64,000 nt of DNA from DATJGR01 sp963780795 (GTDB taxonomy: Bacteria > Pseudomonadota > Gammaproteobacteria > Pseudomonadales > Azotimanducaceae), in contig CAWADH010000006.1 of NCBI GenBank assembly GCA_963780795.1, forward strand, positions 124,001 through 188,000, read 5' to 3'. The position numbers and the translations under genes were made by a program. The notes below the pieces were generated by a model. It searched no databases, was not told the DNA's origin, and was given only the letters and a program-made list of their open reading frames with translations. Shown here piece by piece: positions 17,413-26,001 of this stretch (positions within the stretch are counted from its first letter, which is position 1; every line of letters begins with the position of its first letter).

Positions 17413-18531
17413 ATGGCGATAGTCATCAGCGGCGTCGGCGAGTGGACGCCGCCCCACGCGATCAGCAATGAAGAACTGGTCGCGAGCTACAACCGCTATG
17501 CCGACAAGTTCAATGCCGAACACGACTCCGAAATCGCGCGCGGCGAAATCGAAGCGAAGCCGCACTCCAGCGCCGAGTTCATCGAAAAAGCGTCAGGCAT
17601 CAAGAGCCGCTTCGCCTATGTAAAGGACGGCATCCTCGACCCCGACTGCATGCGACCGCGCATCGCGCGTCGCACCGACGACGAAGTTTCGCACCAGGCC
17701 GAGATGTCGCTGTACGCGGCGCGCAAGGCGCTCGCCGCGGCGGGCAAGACCGCGGCCGACATCGACATGCTGATCGTGTCGTGCGCATACACGGAGCGTT
17801 CATATCCCGCGATCGCAATCGAAGTGCAGGGTGCGCTCGGCATCGTCGGGTTCGGCTTCGACATGCTGGTTGCGTGTTCGGCCGCAACATTCGCGCTGCA
17901 GCGCGCATACGACGCGCTCGCAGCCGGCAGCGCGCGGGGCGTGCTGGTGATCAATCCCGAACTCACGTCGCCGCAGGTGAACTACTGCGACCGCGACAGC
18001 CACTTCATCTTCGGCGATGTCGCAACCGCGGTGGTGCTCGAAAACGAAGCAACCTGCGTTTCACAGCACAGCTACCGGATTCTCGGCACCAAGGCCGTCA
18101 CGCAATACTCCAACAACATCCGTTCGAACTTCGGCTACGTCGGACGCGCCGAAGGCGGCGATCCGTATGACGCCGATCGACTCTTCCATCAGAACGGCAG
18201 AAAGGTGTTCAAGGAAGTCTGTCCGATGGCGGCCGCGCATCTCGAAGCGCAGGTAGGCTCGCTCGGCCTCGGCGTGAGCGACATTCGACGCTGGTGGTTG
18301 CACCAGGCCAACCTGAACATGAATCAGCTGATCACGCGCAAACTGCTCGGCACCGATCCGTCCGACGACGTGGCGCCGATCGTGCTCGATCGATACGCCA
18401 ACACCGCATCGGCAGGGTCGATCATCGCGTTCGCGCAGCATCACGAAGACCTGAAAGCCGGCGATCGCGGCGTGATCTGTTCGTTCGGCGCCGGCTATTC
18501 GATCGGCAGCCTCGTCGTACAAAAGCGCTGA
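17413..18531 (+). CDS. Beta-ketoacyl-ACP synthase III-like condensing enzyme
   Basis: A 372-residue FabH-like thiolase-fold enzyme, longer than housekeeping FabH (~320). The Cys-His-Asn triad is C155 (MLVACSAATF), H297 (WWLHQAN) and N330 (RYANTASAG). The N-terminal region with YNRYADKFNAEH and the block RDSHFIFGDVATAVV look, from memory, like Pseudomonas PA3286, which diverts medium-chain acyl-CoA from beta-oxidation into fatty acid synthesis. It might therefore use an acyl-CoA primer of medium chain length. An adjacent SDR could reduce the product. A role in a specialised lipid pathway is the alternative. Confidence 0.85.
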   Translation: MAIVISGVGEWTPPHAISNEELVASYNRYADKFNAEHDSEIARGEIEAKPHSSAEFIEKASGIKSRFAYVKDGILDPDCMRPRIARRTDDEVSHQAEMSLYAARKALAAAGKTAADIDMLIVSCAYTERSYPAIAIEVQGALGIVGFGFDMLVACSAATFALQRAYDALAAGSARGVLVINPELTSPQVNYCDRDSHFIFGDVATAVVLENEATCVSQHSYRILGTKAVTQYSNNIRSNFGYVGRAEGGDPYDADRLFHQNGRKVFKEVCPMAAAHLEAQVGSLGLGVSDIRRWWLHQANLNMNQLITRKLLGTDPSDDVAPIVLDRYANTASAGSIIAFAQHHEDLKAGDRGVICSFGAGYSIGSLVVQKR

Positions 18532-18551
18532 CTCTCCCAACGGGCCGAGTC

Positions 18552-18573
18552 GGGGCGGCCGAACGGCCGCCCC
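18552..18573. terminator. Hairpin between convergent genes, possible bidirectional terminator
   Basis: A 9-bp GC stem GGGGCGGCC/GGCCGCCCC closes a GAAC loop, between the stop of the KASIII-like gene (plus) and that of the Spy-like gene (minus). There is no T-run on either side, so factor-independent termination is not assured. Confidence 0.5.
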
Positions 18574-18579
18574 ACGCGG

Positions 18580-19044
18580 TTACAGCACGAACGCTCCGGA
18601 ACGCAGCAGATACGCAAACTCGCGCCGCTGTTCTTCGTTCAGCAACTCGAATATGCGTCGGGTGGCCGCGAGTAGATCGGCGTTCAGCACTTCGGTCGCC
18701 CGCGTTCTATTCGCGAGCGCGGCGGTCACGCGGTCTGCGTCGAACGCAGCTTCGGTGAACGCCGCGGCGACTTCGGACGTCGATCGATCCTGATCGAGTC
18801 GCGCCTGGTTGTACGCGGTTTTCAATCGATCGAGCACGTCTACAACGTCGCGAACCTGCGCTTCGCTCAAATTCAACTTCCACGCCAGATGACGCAACGG
18901 CCGGCGAACGCCGAACGTGGGGCCCGACGACCAGCTGAACATCGAGTGGTTGCGGTGGTGCGGTTGAGCGGCTGCTTCGGCGTGAACGCGTTGCCAGCAT
19001 CCGGCGGCATAAGCGTGACGCCACGCGCGGTGGTACATGAACAT
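18580..19044 (-). CDS. Spy/CpxP-like (LTXXQ-type) protein
   Basis: A 154-residue helical protein of the Spy/CpxP or 'periplasmic heavy-metal sensor' kind. After a His/Trp-rich N-terminus (MFMYHRAWRHAY), the core KLNLSEAQVRDVVDVLDRLK and the later LNEEQRREFAYLLRSG are the paired helix motifs of the family. There is no ordinary signal peptide, unlike Spy itself, so the location is uncertain. The start is ATG at 19044, because AAGGAG lies 7 bases upstream. A periplasmic chaperone or metal-binding role is inferred only from family resemblance. Confidence 0.55.
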   Translation of the reverse strand: MFMYHRAWRHAYAAGCWQRVHAEAAAQPHHRNHSMFSWSSGPTFGVRRPLRHLAWKLNLSEAQVRDVVDVLDRLKTAYNQARLDQDRSTSEVAAAFTEAAFDADRVTAALANRTRATEVLNADLLAATRRIFELLNEEQRREFAYLLRSGAFVL

Positions 19045-19274
19045 TTCGAATCTCCTTCACCAGGGCTATCGCTCCCGGTGGGTTGCAACGTACGGGCGAC
19101 ATGCCACGCACGAAACCGATCTTAGTCCCGTCCACAGCGACGCGTCGAGACGCGCACGACGTGCGTCTCGTAACGCCCGCGCAGCGGTCGGCATTGCGGT
19201 CCGCCGACGGTTGCATATAGGCGCGACGGTGGGATAGCGTCCTGCACGCGTGTAATGCACAGAGTTCGACGTCA

Positions 19275-20087
19275 GTGGCCCTCAAAATCGTGGTGTTGAA
19301 CCCGAAAGGCGGTTCCGGCAAGACCACGATTGCGACGAACCTCGCATCGCTCTACGCGGCTCGCGGCCAGTTTCCCGCTCTTCAGGATCTCGATGCGCAA
19401 GCCTCCAGCACGCGCTGGCTCGCCAAGCGCACCGAGAGCATGCCGCGCATCCACGGCGTTTCGCCGTTCAACGTTCCGGCCAAAGTGACGCGCACGTTCG
19501 CGATGCGGATTCCGAACGAGGTGGAGCGCATCGTCGTCGACACCCCGGCGGCCATCAACAAACACCAGTACGTCGAATTCACGCGCGACGCCGACCGCAT
19601 CCTCATCCCGGTGCTGCCGTCCGACATCGACATTCAGGCGGTCACGCGTTGCATCGCCGACCTGCTGCTGCATGCGAAGATCCAGCGCACCGAGAACCGG
19701 ATGGCGGTGGTCGCCAACCGCGTCAAACGCAACACGGTGATCTTCCGTTCGCTGATGCGCTTCCTCGATGCGCTGAAGATTCCGGTAATCGCCGTACTGC
19801 GCGACTCGCAGAATTACATCCGCGCGGCGGAATCCGGCGTCGGCCTGCACGAGATGAAAGGCTCGAAATTCCGAGTCGACCAGGCGCACTGGGAATCGCT
19901 GATGGACTGGCTCGAAGACGGCAAAGTGCCGGCCGGCGAAACGCCATGGGCGGAAACCGGAAACGCCGAAGCGACGACCGACGAAGCGCCGGAAGAGCTG
20001 GCCGTCGAAGCAAGCACCGCAGCCGCCGAACAGGAACCTCCATTGCGTCTCTTCGGAGTTTCGGCTTTCATCAAGCGCGATTCCTGA
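19275..20087 (+). CDS. ParA/MinD-type ATPase
   Basis: A 270-residue ParA-like ATPase with a deviant Walker A box KGGSGKTT (11-18), the switch-I-region DLDAQASSTRW, and Walker B-like RIVVDTPA (~85-92). The start is GTG. Compared with plasmid ParA it lacks an N-terminal DNA-binding domain and has an acidic, Ala/Glu-rich tail (~225-260). No parB-like gene or parS site was seen, so it is an orphan chromosomal ParA. Such proteins often position cellular machines (chemoreceptor clusters, carboxysomes, cellulose or flagellar complexes), but none of these is encoded here. Confidence 0.8.
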   Translation: MALKIVVLNPKGGSGKTTIATNLASLYAARGQFPALQDLDAQASSTRWLAKRTESMPRIHGVSPFNVPAKVTRTFAMRIPNEVERIVVDTPAAINKHQYVEFTRDADRILIPVLPSDIDIQAVTRCIADLLLHAKIQRTENRMAVVANRVKRNTVIFRSLMRFLDALKIPVIAVLRDSQNYIRAAESGVGLHEMKGSKFRVDQAHWESLMDWLEDGKVPAGETPWAETGNAEATTDEAPEELAVEASTAAAEQEPPLRLFGVSAFIKRDS

Positions 20088-20100
20088 AGAGCATCATTTC

Positions 20101-21300
20101 TTGGCACGCGCGTTCGACGGCATTCGAGTCATCGATTTCACCCAGGTACTCGCCGGACCGTTCGCGACGCAGCAGCTCGCGCAACTCGGCGCCGACGTCA
20201 TCAAGATCGAACAACCCGGCAGCGGCGATCAGACCCGCGGTCTCATGCCAGGTAGTGACGATGCCGGTATGACGCCGTCGTTCCTCACCTGCAACATCGG
20301 CAAGCGCAGCCTCACGCTGAATCTCAAGGCGCCGCAAGCGCGCGCCATCGTGCATGCATTGGTGCGCACCGCCGACGTCGTGGTCGAGAACTTCACGCCC
20401 GGCGTGATGCAGCGGCTCGGCTTCGACTACGCCTCGCTCGCGGCGTTGAAACCGGACATGGTGTACTGCTCGATCTCGGGTTACGGGCAGAGCGGGCCGA
20501 AGTCGAGCTACCCAGCTTTTGACGGCGCGATTCAGGCCGCCAGCGGCATGATGGCGATCAACGGCCATCCCGAAACCGGTCCGACCCGAACTGGCTACAT
20601 GCCGGTCGACATGGCTACGGCGCTGAATACGGCATTCGCGATTGCGGCCGCGCTGTATCGCCGCAGCGTGAGCGGCGAAGGGCAGCGCCTCGACGTTGCG
20701 ATGATGGATACCGCCATGGTGATGCAGGCGCCGCAGGTCAGCGGCTTCCTGGTCAGCGGCGTGCAACCGGAACTGTTCGGCAACCGCTCTCCCACGCGCG
20801 CGCCCACCGCAAACGTCTTCGCGACCGCCGATGGGCTCATACAGGTGGTCGCCTTGAAGGAACCGCAAGTTCAAAAGCTGTTCGAAGTGCTCGGCTGCCT
20901 CGATCGATATCAGGATGCGCGCTTCAGCTCGAACGACGCACGCATTGCGAATACGCCGGCAGTGAACGAACTGCTGACGGGCCTGTTCGGGCGCGCGACG
21001 ACTCAGGTGTGGCTCGAGCGGCTGATCGATGCCGGCGTGCCGGTGGCGGAGATCCGCGATTTCGCGGCCGTTACGGCAGATCCGCAGTTCGAACACCGCG
21101 CCGCATTGGTCGAGATCGATTCGCCGATGAAACCGGGGCGGCGCGTACGCGTCGTGGGCAGCGGCTACGTGGCGACACCCGACGGCCCCGCTGCGCTGCG
21201 CGCACCGCCGAAGCTGGGCGAACACACCGACGAGATTCTGGCCGAGCTCGGCTACTCGCAATCGGACCTCGCCGCGCTGCGTTCAGCATCGGTGATCTGA
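20101..21300 (+). CDS. Type III CoA-transferase (CaiB/BaiF family)
   Basis: A 399-residue family III CoA-transferase, a fold shared with alpha-methylacyl-CoA racemase. It opens with the family signature GIRVIDFTQVLAGPFATQQL and GADVIKIEQP. D170 in YMPVDMATALN lies where the catalytic Asp of formyl-CoA transferase is found. The start is TTG (20101); no better codon is available. It is followed after a single base by a MaoC-like gene, suggesting coupled acyl-CoA chemistry. CoA donor and acceptor are unknown. Confidence 0.85.
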   Translation: MARAFDGIRVIDFTQVLAGPFATQQLAQLGADVIKIEQPGSGDQTRGLMPGSDDAGMTPSFLTCNIGKRSLTLNLKAPQARAIVHALVRTADVVVENFTPGVMQRLGFDYASLAALKPDMVYCSISGYGQSGPKSSYPAFDGAIQAASGMMAINGHPETGPTRTGYMPVDMATALNTAFAIAAALYRRSVSGEGQRLDVAMMDTAMVMQAPQVSGFLVSGVQPELFGNRSPTRAPTANVFATADGLIQVVALKEPQVQKLFEVLGCLDRYQDARFSSNDARIANTPAVNELLTGLFGRATTQVWLERLIDAGVPVAEIRDFAAVTADPQFEHRAALVEIDSPMKPGRRVRVVGSGYVATPDGPAALRAPPKLGEHTDEILAELGYSQSDLAALRSASVI

Positions 21301-21301
21301 C

Positions 21302-22108
21302 GTGCGCGCGGTCGAACGCACGATCGTCGCCGCAATGCCCGAAGCCGATGCGCCGAATCCCGGAAATCCGATCCACTCGAGCGATGGCGCGCGCGACTAT
21401 GGATTTCGCGCGGCGCTCGTCGGTGGCGCGACCATCTACGGCTGGTGCGCGGGCGCCATCATCGACGCGGCCGGAATGGAATGGCTCGAGCACGGCTGGG
21501 CCGACGTTGCATTCCGCCGGCCGGTGTTTCCGAACGATCGGTTGACCGTCAGTGTGGCATCTGACGGTGCATTCGAGGTGCGCGGCGACGATGCGCGCGT
21601 ACGCATCGACGGACGCATCGGCCTCGGCGATGCATCCTGGTTGGCCGAACTCACGGTTCCGCGACGCAAGTCGCCCGAGCTCGCTGCCGATCCGCTGCCT
21701 CGGTTGACGCCGCAGAACGTGCCGGTGGGTCACGAGCTGCGCACGCGCCTCGTGCCATTGTCGCGCGAGGACGCGGAGGCCTTCTGTCGCGACAAGCAGA
21801 ACGAAACGCTGGCCTGTTTCTACGGCGAACGCGCGCGCATCCATCCCGCGTGGTATGCGAATCAGCCGATCTACGCGCTGCATCACTCGTTCAGCTATGG
21901 TCCGGCGATTCACACCGCGAGCCGAATCCAGCATCGGCGCGACGCGCGGGTCGGACAGGACATCACGGTCGCCGGCCGCTGCGTCGATGCATTCGAACGC
22001 AAGGGGCATCAGTACATCGTCAACGACGTCGAGATACGCGACGCCGCAGATGCGACGATCGCCGCGATCCGCCACTCCGCGATCTACCAGGTTGCCAAAT
22101 CGAACTGA
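21302..22108 (+). CDS. MaoC-like hotdog-fold protein (probable acyl-CoA hydratase/dehydratase)
   Basis: A 268-residue protein with two regions resembling hotdog folds: residues ~25-115 (GGATIYGWCAG, VFPNDRLTVSV) and ~135-265 (AFCRDKQNETLACFY, VGQDITVAGRCVDAF). This is the double-hotdog layout of MaoC-type enoyl-CoA hydratases or thioesterases. The start is GTG, one base after the CoA-transferase stop. The canonical D..N/H dyad could not be placed with confidence. A role next to the CoA-transferase in degrading an unusual acyl-CoA is inferred. Confidence 0.6.
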   Translation: MRAVERTIVAAMPEADAPNPGNPIHSSDGARDYGFRAALVGGATIYGWCAGAIIDAAGMEWLEHGWADVAFRRPVFPNDRLTVSVASDGAFEVRGDDARVRIDGRIGLGDASWLAELTVPRRKSPELAADPLPRLTPQNVPVGHELRTRLVPLSREDAEAFCRDKQNETLACFYGERARIHPAWYANQPIYALHHSFSYGPAIHTASRIQHRRDARVGQDITVAGRCVDAFERKGHQYIVNDVEIRDAADATIAAIRHSAIYQVAKSN

Positions 22109-22121
22109 TTCGGGGGAGATC

Positions 22122-22592
22122 ATGAAAATCACATCGATCATGTCCGCGGCGTGTTTCGCGCTGTTGCTCGCCGCATGCAGCCCGCACGACACGCGCGCCG
22201 GCATCCTGCTCGGCGGCGACGAAGCGCCAATGCCGGCCGACTGGCGCTTCACCGACGACACCAAAGAGATCGCCGTGCAGGTGCACACGCCGTATCTCAT
22301 TCCGCACGCGGTGACGATCTGGTGTGCACAGGTCGACGGGCAACTGTACGTCGGCGCGAGCAATCCGAAGACGAAACACTGGCCCGGTTGGGTGGACAAG
22401 GATCCGAACGTGCGGCTGCGCATCGGCGACAAGACGTACCCGGTGCGACTGGTGCCGCTCGACGATCCGAACGTCATCGCAGGCGTGCAAGCTGCATACG
22501 CAGCGAAATACCAGCTGGCCGCGCGCGCCGGCGAAGCGCCGCCCGACGTGCGTTACTGGCACGTCACCGCGCGAACCGACGGCGCATCCTGA
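22122..22592 (+). CDS. Lipoprotein with split-barrel (flavin/F420 reductase-like) domain
   Basis: A 156-residue protein with a clear lipobox (LLAAC, Cys19) after a hydrophobic leader, so probably membrane-anchored in the periplasm. Residues ~50-115 (IAVQVHTPYLIPH, GQLYVGASNPKTKHWPGWV, RLRIGDKTYPVRLVPLDDP) look like a split beta-barrel of the pyridoxamine-oxidase/DUF385 type. The ATG follows GGGGGAGAT very closely. The frame continues far upstream inside the preceding gene; that part is ignored. Such a fold as a lipoprotein is unusual, and no cofactor site can be assigned. Confidence 0.55.
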   Translation: MKITSIMSAACFALLLAACSPHDTRAGILLGGDEAPMPADWRFTDDTKEIAVQVHTPYLIPHAVTIWCAQVDGQLYVGASNPKTKHWPGWVDKDPNVRLRIGDKTYPVRLVPLDDPNVIAGVQAAYAAKYQLAARAGEAPPDVRYWHVTARTDGAS

Positions 22593-22607
22593 GGTGATTG
22601 AAGAGAC

Positions 22608-22655
22608 TTGACCCAACGTCCCGCTACGTGGATATTCATCCAAATGGGTGAATAT
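22608..22655 (+). promoter_or_regulatory. Promoter and operator of the ArsR/SRPBCC pair
   Basis: A candidate -35 TTGACC (22608-22613) lies 17 bp from a -10 GATATT (22631-22636). Overlapping the -10 is an inverted repeat, ATATTCATCC-AAAT-GGGTGAATAT (22632-22655), with nine of ten positions paired. It ends 8 bases before the ArsR ATG. AT-rich repeats with an ATTCA/TGAAT core are typical of ArsR/SmtB operators, so autorepression is likely. Confidence 0.6.
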
Positions 22656-22663
22656 GGATCGCG

Positions 22664-23020
22664 ATGCGGGCAACACTGAATCACACCCTGATGGCGATCG
22701 CCGACCCGACGCGGCGTGCCATTCTGCACAAACTCGCCGCCGGTGAGACGCGCGTGACCGATCTCGCGCGGCCGTTCGCGATGTCGCTCAATTCGGTTTC
22801 GAAACACATCCGCATTCTCGAACGCGCCCGTCTCGTGCGGCGCCGGCGTTCGGGCCGCGAGCATCTGCTGTCGATTGACCCGAAGCCGCTCGACGAGGCG
22901 GCCGACTGGATCGAAACGCAACGCGCCCTCTGGAGTACGCGCCTCGATGCGCTCGGGGCTCTGTTGAAGGAAGAAGACCGCGCGGCGGCTTCTAGAAAAA
23001 GGAAAGGCAGTTCCCGATGA
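22664..23020 (+). CDS. ArsR family winged-helix regulator
   Basis: A 118-residue ArsR-type repressor. It begins MRATLNHTLMAIADPTRRAI, carries the winged-helix recognition stretch FAMSLNSVSKHIRILERA, and has a basic tail. No Cys/His metal site is seen, so this belongs to the non-metal group that is usually paired with an SRPBCC protein. Its stop overlaps the next gene by 4 bp (ATGA). A near-perfect inverted repeat sits at its promoter, implying self-control. Confidence 0.85.
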   Translation: MRATLNHTLMAIADPTRRAILHKLAAGETRVTDLARPFAMSLNSVSKHIRILERARLVRRRRSGREHLLSIDPKPLDEAADWIETQRALWSTRLDALGALLKEEDRAAASRKRKGSSR

Positions 23021-23448
23021 GCAACGATACGAAATCGAACGTGGTGCAGGTACGCCGCCGCTTCGATGCCTCCGCCGAGCGCGTATTCGATGCGTGGCTC
23101 GATACGAAGCGCGCCGCGAGGTTTCTGTTCGCGACACCCACCGGCGCGATGGTGCGCGCGGAGATCGACGCACGCGTCGGCGGGCGTTTCTGTTTCGTCG
23201 ACCGCCGCGACGGCGTCGACGTCGAACACACCGGCACATATCTGGAAATCGACCGGCCGCGCCGGCTGGTGTTCGAATTCGGGGTGCCGCAATACTCGGC
23301 GGAGTTCACGCGCGTGAGCATCGACATCGTCGCGGTCGACGGCGGTTGCGAACTGACGCTGACACACCAAGGTGTTTTGCCCGACTTCGTCGACCGGACC
23401 CGTCAGGGCTGGAACGGCATACTCGAAGGACTGGCCGGCGCGCTGTGA
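23017..23448 (+). CDS. SRPBCC (AHSA1-like) ligand-binding protein
   Basis: A 143-residue START-like/AHSA1-domain protein with the usual beginning RRFDASAERVFDAWLD and the family's GGRFCF block. These helix-grip proteins bind hydrophobic ligands and are commonly encoded with ArsR repressors. The gene overlaps its arsR by 4 bp, so both are made together. The actual ligand is unknown. Confidence 0.8.
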   Translation: MSNDTKSNVVQVRRRFDASAERVFDAWLDTKRAARFLFATPTGAMVRAEIDARVGGRFCFVDRRDGVDVEHTGTYLEIDRPRRLVFEFGVPQYSAEFTRVSIDIVAVDGGCELTLTHQGVLPDFVDRTRQGWNGILEGLAGAL

Positions 23449-23452
23449 ATCT

Positions 23453-24622
23453 TCAGCCTTCCGATGCGCGCCAGAGATACCAGCTTGCAACCGTGCGGTA
23501 GGGTGCCCACTTCGCGCCGCGCGCCAGCACCTCTGTCGGCGTCGGCATTTCACGCTTCCTGAACGCTACCAAGAAGCCTTTGCGTATGCCGAAATCGTCA
23601 GCCGGCAGCACGTCCGGCCGGCCGAGTCGAAACATCAGCAGCATCTCCACGGTCCAGCGACCGATGCCGCGCACGTGCGTCAACCGATCGATCAGGTCCG
23701 CATCGTGCATTGCGTGCGCCTCGGCAAGCGTCGGGATCTCGCCGATCACCGCGCGCTGCGCGAGGTCGCGCAGCGACAGCATCTTCGCCTGGGAAAGACC
23801 CGCGCCTCGCAGTCTCTCGTCCGACGCGCGCAGGATCTGCTCCGGCGTCGGGCCGTGATGCACATTCGGAAACAGCGCGCGCAGCCGCGCGAAGATCGTC
23901 GCGGCAGCGCGACCGTTCAATTGCTGGTAGACAATCGACTCGGCGAGCGCGACGAAAATGCTCGGCGTGCTCTTCAGTTCGAGGTCGTACTTGCCGATGC
24001 GGTCGATCGTGCGCGCGAACGGAGGATCCGACTTCTTCAGGTGTGCGACCGCCATTGCCGGATCGAAACCATACGCGCCGTCGCCTTCGAAGAGGTCGCG
24101 CTCGTTCCGGTGCGCGCCTTCGATGGTCAGCAACCTGAGCTTCGTGGTGATTCCGCCGTTTGCCGAAAAGCCGCCGACCTTGCCGCCTGCAGCGAGCACG
24201 CGGTGACACGGCACGATGATCGGGAATGGATTGCGGCCCAGCGCCTGTCCGACCGCGCGCGCCGCGCTGCGATCGCCCAGCTGCGTCGCGATTTCGCCGT
24301 ACGTCAGCGTACTGCCGGGCTCGATCGTGCGCGCCACCGCGTAAACCCGTTGCTGAAACGACGGCACGCCGCTCATGTCGAGCACGATGTACGACAGATC
24401 GCGCGGTTGACCTCGCAACAGCGCAACCACGTCGTCGATCGCCCGCTGAATCGTTGCCGGCGGCGTTGCCTGTTGCGCATTCGGCAACCGCTTCAGCAAC
24501 CGCGCGCGCGTCTGATCCTCGCGGCCTTCCGGCAGCAGGAAACCGAGCACGCCGCGCTCGCCCCAGACGATGCCGCAGCGGCCCACCGCAGTGTCGAACA
24601 GTGTGAATTCGGGTGCGTTCAT
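23453..24622 (-). CDS. Fused O6-alkylguanine-DNA alkyltransferase and AlkA-like 3-methyladenine glycosylase
   Basis: A 389-residue two-domain alkylation-repair protein. Residues 1-~170 form an Ogt/MGMT suicide alkyltransferase: the PCHR active site has Cys139, preceded by the RAVGQALGRNP helix. Residues ~190-389 form an AlkA-type glycosylase: SIVYQQLNGRAA, a helix-hairpin-helix at THVRGIGRWTVEMLL (315-329), and a catalytic Asp in LPADDFGIRKG (D343 by comparison with E. coli AlkA D238). Both halves look intact. The protein could therefore repair O6-alkylguanine directly and excise N-alkylpurines. It has no AdaA Cys-cluster or AraC domain, so it differs from Ada. It is divergent from the acyl-CoA dehydrogenase gene. 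Confidence 0.88.
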   Translation of the reverse strand: MNAPEFTLFDTAVGRCGIVWGERGVLGFLLPEGREDQTRARLLKRLPNAQQATPPATIQRAIDDVVALLRGQPRDLSYIVLDMSGVPSFQQRVYAVARTIEPGSTLTYGEIATQLGDRSAARAVGQALGRNPFPIIVPCHRVLAAGGKVGGFSANGGITTKLRLLTIEGAHRNERDLFEGDGAYGFDPAMAVAHLKKSDPPFARTIDRIGKYDLELKSTPSIFVALAESIVYQQLNGRAAATIFARLRALFPNVHHGPTPEQILRASDERLRGAGLSQAKMLSLRDLAQRAVIGEIPTLAEAHAMHDADLIDRLTHVRGIGRWTVEMLLMFRLGRPDVLPADDFGIRKGFLVAFRKREMPTPTEVLARGAKWAPYRTVASWYLWRASEG

Positions 24623-24699
24623 CGTGGCTAAAATCCTAGCACCGGCGTCTGCCTGATATCCTCTGGCGACACCCGTAAACGCAGGAAGGGGAGAATCCG

Positions 24700-25926
24700 G
24701 TGGCCATCGATTTCACGTTTCCCGACGAGATTGAAGACGCGCGCCTGCTGGTGCGCCAGTTCATGCGCGACACCGTGCGGCCGAAGATGGCCGAACTGCA
24801 GGCGCGCAAAGCTAAGCGCGACGAGTGGAGCGGTGCCATCAAAGGTCTACGCGAGGCTGCGAAGGAACGCGGGCTGTGGTGTCCGCACATGCCGGAGTCG
24901 TTCGGCGGCATGGGGCTCGGCCACACCGCCGTTGCGGCGATGTCGGCCGAGGCGGTGAAGACACCTTGGGGACCGTACATCATCAATTGCCAGGCGCCCG
25001 ACGAGGGCAATATGCACACGCTGCTGCACTTCGGTACGGAGGAACAGAAAGAGAAATGGCTGCGGCCACTGTGCGAAGGCACGATGCGGTCGTGCTTCTC
25101 AATGACCGAGCCCGAAGTGGCCGGCTCCGATCCGACGCAGATTCAAACCACCGCTGTCGAAGACGGCGACGAGTGGGTGATCAACGGCCATAAGTGGTTC
25201 ACGTCCGGCGCGCACGGCGCAGACTTCGCGATCGTCATTGCGCGCAGCGATCCCGACGCCGACATTGCCCAGGCGCGTAACAGCGCGTTCATCGTGCCGT
25301 TGGCGTCACCGGGTTTCGAAATCGTCCGCGACGTGCAGACGATGGGTGGCGGCGGCGGACATCCGGAGGTGCGCTACACGAACGTGCGCATTCCGAAGGA
25401 GAACATCCTCGGCGAGCGGGGCGCCGGCCACAAACTCGGCCAGGTGCGCCTCGGACCCGCGCGCCTCGCGCACTGCATGCGCTGGCTCGGCCAGATCGAG
25501 CAGGCGCTGGAGATGCTGGTGGACCGCGCGCAGAAACGGTTCTCGCATGGATCGCTGCTGTCGGAAAAACAGGGCATTCAATGGATGATGGCGGAGAGCG
25601 CGCTGGAGCTGTATTCGTCCAAGCTGATGGTGCTGCACGCGGCGTACAAGATCGAGAACGGCATGGACTTCCGCGCCGAAGTGTCGATGGCGAAACACCA
25701 CGTCGCGAATACCCTGTGGAAAGTGGTCGACCGCGCATTGCAGGTGCACGGCGCGCTTGGCTATTCCAACGACACCCCGCTGGCGCAGATGCTGATCAGC
25801 GCGCGCTGGGCGCGCATCGCCGACGGTTCCGATGAGGTGCATCTGATGCGGATTGCGGAAATGGTCATGCGGTCGTACAACGACACCGGCTCCGTCAATC
25901 ACGCCGTCGGCGATCTGCCCGTCTGA
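24700..25926 (+). CDS. Acyl-CoA dehydrogenase family protein
   Basis: A 408-residue FAD-dependent acyl-CoA dehydrogenase of the longer, ACAD10/11-like group. It contains CFSMTEPEVAGSDPTQIQT (FAD and substrate contact), VINGHKWFTSGAHGADF, and the C-terminal LQVHGALGYSNDTPL and ARIADGSDEVHLMRIAE. The start is GTG (24700) after AAGGGGAGAA. The catalytic base position of this subgroup (Asp in ADGSDEVH) is consistent with the ACAD10/11 type rather than Glu as in short-chain enzymes. No electron-transfer flavoprotein gene is nearby. Substrate unknown. Confidence 0.87.
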   Translation: MAIDFTFPDEIEDARLLVRQFMRDTVRPKMAELQARKAKRDEWSGAIKGLREAAKERGLWCPHMPESFGGMGLGHTAVAAMSAEAVKTPWGPYIINCQAPDEGNMHTLLHFGTEEQKEKWLRPLCEGTMRSCFSMTEPEVAGSDPTQIQTTAVEDGDEWVINGHKWFTSGAHGADFAIVIARSDPDADIAQARNSAFIVPLASPGFEIVRDVQTMGGGGGHPEVRYTNVRIPKENILGERGAGHKLGQVRLGPARLAHCMRWLGQIEQALEMLVDRAQKRFSHGSLLSEKQGIQWMMAESALELYSSKLMVLHAAYKIENGMDFRAEVSMAKHHVANTLWKVVDRALQVHGALGYSNDTPLAQMLISARWARIADGSDEVHLMRIAEMVMRSYNDTGSVNHAVGDLPV

Positions 25927-26001
25927 CGAACCGCATCGCCGTATCGATCCGTCATCCTGGACATGAGTCGGCGGGCCCAGCAGAACGGTTCAATCGCCGC
26001 A

